DNA of 64,000 nucleotides from Marinobacterium lutimaris. GTDB taxonomy: Bacteria > Pseudomonadota > Gammaproteobacteria > Pseudomonadales > Balneatricaceae. Numbering within the stretch: position 1 is the first letter of the stretch; each line of letters begins with the position of its first letter. The notes beneath the pieces are model-generated. The model did no database searches. It worked only from the letters and a program-made list of their open reading frames with translations, and was not told where the DNA came from. This document shows positions 62,352 to 64,000 of this stretch, in pieces. The stretch spans positions 1,488,001 to 1,552,000 of the forward strand of contig NZ_FNVQ01000001.1 of NCBI RefSeq assembly GCF_900108065.1. The letters are read 5' to 3'. The position numbers and the translations under genes were made by a program.

Positions 62352-62918
62352 TCAGCCGTTATCCGCTTCGGCCTGGGTGGCGGCGATCATCGCGCGAATC
62401 CGTTCTTCGAGAATCGCCGGCGGCGGCACCGGGACCAACTTGGTGCGCAACAACGACGAGCCCTCGGCTGAGTACTGGTACTTGGAGGAATAACTCGCCG
62501 AAACTGAGCTGACGCTCATTTTGGCTGAGGCAGAGAAGAACCCCACCTTGCCGCTGACCGAAGCGTTTACCTGGGTAGACGAACGCTTGAAGTTGGTCTC
62601 CCGTGACATGGAGATCGAGAGCTTGAGTTCGATCAGCGTATCGACAAACTGGTAGAAGGTCGGTACGAAACCGAGCTCAAGCAGCGAGTACTCCTGACCA
62701 TCGCCCAGCTTCACCAGTATGTTGCGCTCCGGCGGCTCCGCAGCCGGCGGCGACGGTTCCCCCTCTTCCGGCTCAGGATCCGGCGCGTAGCCCGCCATCA
62801 TCCTGGCAATCTTCAGCGACACCAGATCGAGCTCGTACTGGGCCTCTGCGATACCCACCCCCAGCGCCCGCACCATCTCGGGGAAGGGGGTATTCTGCAT
62901 TTCTGTGCCAATAGACAT
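62352..62918 (-). CDS. LGF-FY family paralogue (188 residues)
   Basis: A 188-residue member of the operon's repeated family. It has the N-terminal helix (TPFPEMVRALGVGIAEAQYELDLVSLKIARMM), an acidic Pro-rich loop, the block LLELGFVPTFYQFVDTLIELKLSISMSRE, a Ser-rich stretch and the C-terminal block YSSKYQYSAEGSSLLRTKLVPVPPPAILEERI. Function unknown. Close to the 245-residue paralogue upstream, so local duplication is likely. AGAGGG precedes the ATG. Intracellular by lack of a leader. Confidence 0.75.
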   Translation of the reverse strand: MSIGTEMQNTPFPEMVRALGVGIAEAQYELDLVSLKIARMMAGYAPDPEPEEGEPSPPAAEPPERNILVKLGDGQEYSLLELGFVPTFYQFVDTLIELKLSISMSRETNFKRSSTQVNASVSGKVGFFSASAKMSVSSVSASYSSKYQYSAEGSSLLRTKLVPVPPPAILEERIRAMIAATQAEADNG

Positions 62919-62958
62919 GGGCTTACCCTCTGCTTGGTAGCGAACAAAGGCTCAGGCG

Positions 62959-63696
62959 TCAGCTGTTGTCGGCCTCTTCAAGACTGGCATTACGCCGCGC
63001 CTCTTCAGTTTCCATAAACGAACGGATGCGATCCTCCAGCACTGCCGGTGGCGGCACGGGGACGATTTTTGTCCGCAGAATCGACGCGCCCTCCGCCGAG
63101 TAGGAGTACTTGCTCGAGTAGGTTGCATCGACCTGGCTGGTGGCTACCGAGCTGCTGCTACCACTGGAGCGGCTGGTCCCCCAGAAGGAGCGCTTGCGTT
63201 TATAGGCGTTGGCCTTGTCGGTTTTGGTGTCGCTGCGGGTACGGCTATATTCGCGCTCGCGGGTGATCTTGATGGCTATCTTCACCTCGATGATGGTATC
63301 GACGAACTGGTAGAAGGTCGGTGTAAAACCCAGCTCCATCATCGAATGCCGCACCGGCACGCGGATCTCCGCGTTTTCATCAAGCCCTTCGATCAGCGGC
63401 GCCAGCACCTCGGTAAGCTTGATGACGTCATCGCCGAGGGTGCCGCTGAGCGCATCGTCCACGGCGGCGTAGGCAACCGCCTCCTTAACGGTCATATATT
63501 CGTAGCCGAAGAAGACCCGGCTATCGTCAAAGCTGACCTTGCCTCTCTCGTCGTAAACCGTGGTCAGGCCGCCCATCATCTCGGCCACGTTGATGGAGTT
63601 TTCGTCGAGCTGGTACTGACCGTCGGCGATGGCAAAGGCCATCTGCCGGATCATGTCCCCCATAGGTACGTTAAGCAGTTCCTGTCCGATAGCCAT
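62959..63696 (-). CDS. LGF-FY family paralogue (245 residues)
   Basis: A 245-residue member of the same family. It carries the helix VPMGDMIRQMAFAIADGQYQLDENS, an insertion of about 60 residues (MMGGLTTVYDERGKVSFDDSR ... ), the block MMELGFTPTFYQFVDTIIEVKIAIKITRE, a basic, Ser-rich linker (RSDTKTDKANAYKRKRSFWG ... SSSSVATSQ) and the C-terminal block YSSKYSYSAEGASILRTKIVPVPPPAVLEDRI. Function unknown. AAAGGAG precedes the ATG. Starts 12 bases after the partial gene upstream. Confidence 0.75.
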   Translation of the reverse strand: MAIGQELLNVPMGDMIRQMAFAIADGQYQLDENSINVAEMMGGLTTVYDERGKVSFDDSRVFFGYEYMTVKEAVAYAAVDDALSGTLGDDVIKLTEVLAPLIEGLDENAEIRVPVRHSMMELGFTPTFYQFVDTIIEVKIAIKITREREYSRTRSDTKTDKANAYKRKRSFWGTSRSSGSSSSVATSQVDATYSSKYSYSAEGASILRTKIVPVPPPAVLEDRIRSFMETEEARRNASLEEADNS

Positions 63697-63708
63697 CGTC
63701 GTTCTCCT

Positions 63709-64000
63709 TTAGATCTCTTGCTGATACTGCTGCTTGAGCAGCAGCAGAAACGTCTCCGGGGCCGGCAGTGAAACCAGGCGCGCCGCGATGGACGACATCC
63801 CCTCCGCCGACACGGAAAACTTGCGCGCATAGCCCACATCCACCGATGCCGCCGCCATGAAGATGCCGTAGTTGACGCCCGCCTGGACGCCCACATTGAC
63901 CGAGGTTTCGGTGCTTTCGGTCATACTGAAACTGAGCTTCGCCTCCACCGTAGCTTCGGTGAAGGCATAGAAACTCGGTACAAACCCCAGCGACAGCAGG
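63709..64000 (-). CDS. LGF-FY family paralogue, partial (runs off the window)
   Basis: The 3' part of a fourth paralogue; the start lies beyond 64000. The visible 96 codons include LLSLGFVPSFYAFTEATVEAKLSFSMTE, then VGVQAGVNYGIFMAAASVDVGYARKFSVSAEGMSSIAARLVSLPAPETFLLLL, aligning with both conserved blocks of the neighbours. The final KQQYQQEI replaces the charged tail seen in the others. The operon therefore continues to the right of this window. Confidence 0.72.
   Translation of the reverse strand, partial: LLSLGFVPSFYAFTEATVEAKLSFSMTESTETSVNVGVQAGVNYGIFMAAASVDVGYARKFSVSAEGMSSIAARLVSLPAPETFLLLLKQQYQQEI

Noticed and set aside
1-64000. CRISPR array
   Set aside because: No regularly spaced direct repeats of 24-40 bases with unique spacers were seen; the only tandem repeats are the 11-bp units near 2.7 kb.

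Overview
The window reads as chromosomal DNA of a marine gammaproteobacterium of the Oceanospirillales kind (Marinobacterium or Neptunomonas relatives). This is inferred from hda next to a PerM-type permease, purM-purN, tcdA, the carboxynorspermidine route to polyamines, several c-di-GMP proteins and 2-aminoethylphosphonate catabolism. Most genes are GC-rich with compact operons and good Shine-Dalgarno sites. AT-rich exceptions stand out at about 2.0-2.5 kb, 13.3-14.0 kb and 23.7-24.6 kb.

Region by region. (1) 0.2-2.5 kb: an acetyltransferase and small secreted or membrane proteins. (2) 2.8-7.9 kb: an iron-uptake module made of an esterase, a TonB-dependent receptor with an STN signalling domain, a FecR-type regulator and a FecI-type sigma factor, with a Fur-like box upstream. 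(3) 8.1-10 kb: a YbaY-type lipoprotein and a His-rich COG0523 GTPase behind a Zur-like operator. (4) 10.3-18.2 kb: a FUSC exporter and a MATE pump, a GMC dehydrogenase and an aldehyde dehydrogenase, and a MarR regulator. The MarR promoter and the exporter promoter share a 36-bp element with 28 identities. (5) 18.2-23 kb: a DUF6624 protein, GST, a VOC protein, LysR and a CSS-EAL phosphodiesterase. (6) 23.3-26.4 kb: a decayed chromosomal integron. Its integrase pseudogene carries three in-frame stops, an AT-rich HEPN gene sits in the first-cassette position, and a higBA toxin-antitoxin pair lies on the far side. (7) 26.4-37.3 kb: carboxynorspermidine genes, a SelD-associated-type flavoprotein, a diguanylate cyclase, a UbiB-family kinase, and a nuclease operon (exonuclease/GIY-YIG, DUF3429, FAN1-like).

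(8) 37.3-48.3 kb: phosphonate region. phnW-phnX form one transcript closed by a terminator. The next operon encodes an alkaline-phosphatase-superfamily hydrolase without a signal peptide, a HAD phosphatase, a complete Opp/Dpp-type ABC importer and a LysR regulator. Together they suggest uptake and cleavage of an esterified phosphonate feeding PhnWX. (9) 48.5-58.7 kb: tRNA-Gly(CCC) and housekeeping genes (tcdA, a pseudouridine synthase, hda, perM-like, purMN, DUF3108, yfcL), then an EAL protein whose 3' end overlaps yfcL.

(10) 58.8-64.0 kb, running off the window: a tightly coupled operon of at least seven genes on the minus strand that I cannot assign to any known system. Four products are paralogues sharing an LGF-P-[TS]-FY block and a Y-S-A-E-G ... 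V-P-x-P block. One of these and a coiled-coil protein end in PASTA domains. None of those with a visible N-terminus has a signal peptide or membrane segment. This is the strongest candidate for an undescribed system in the window.
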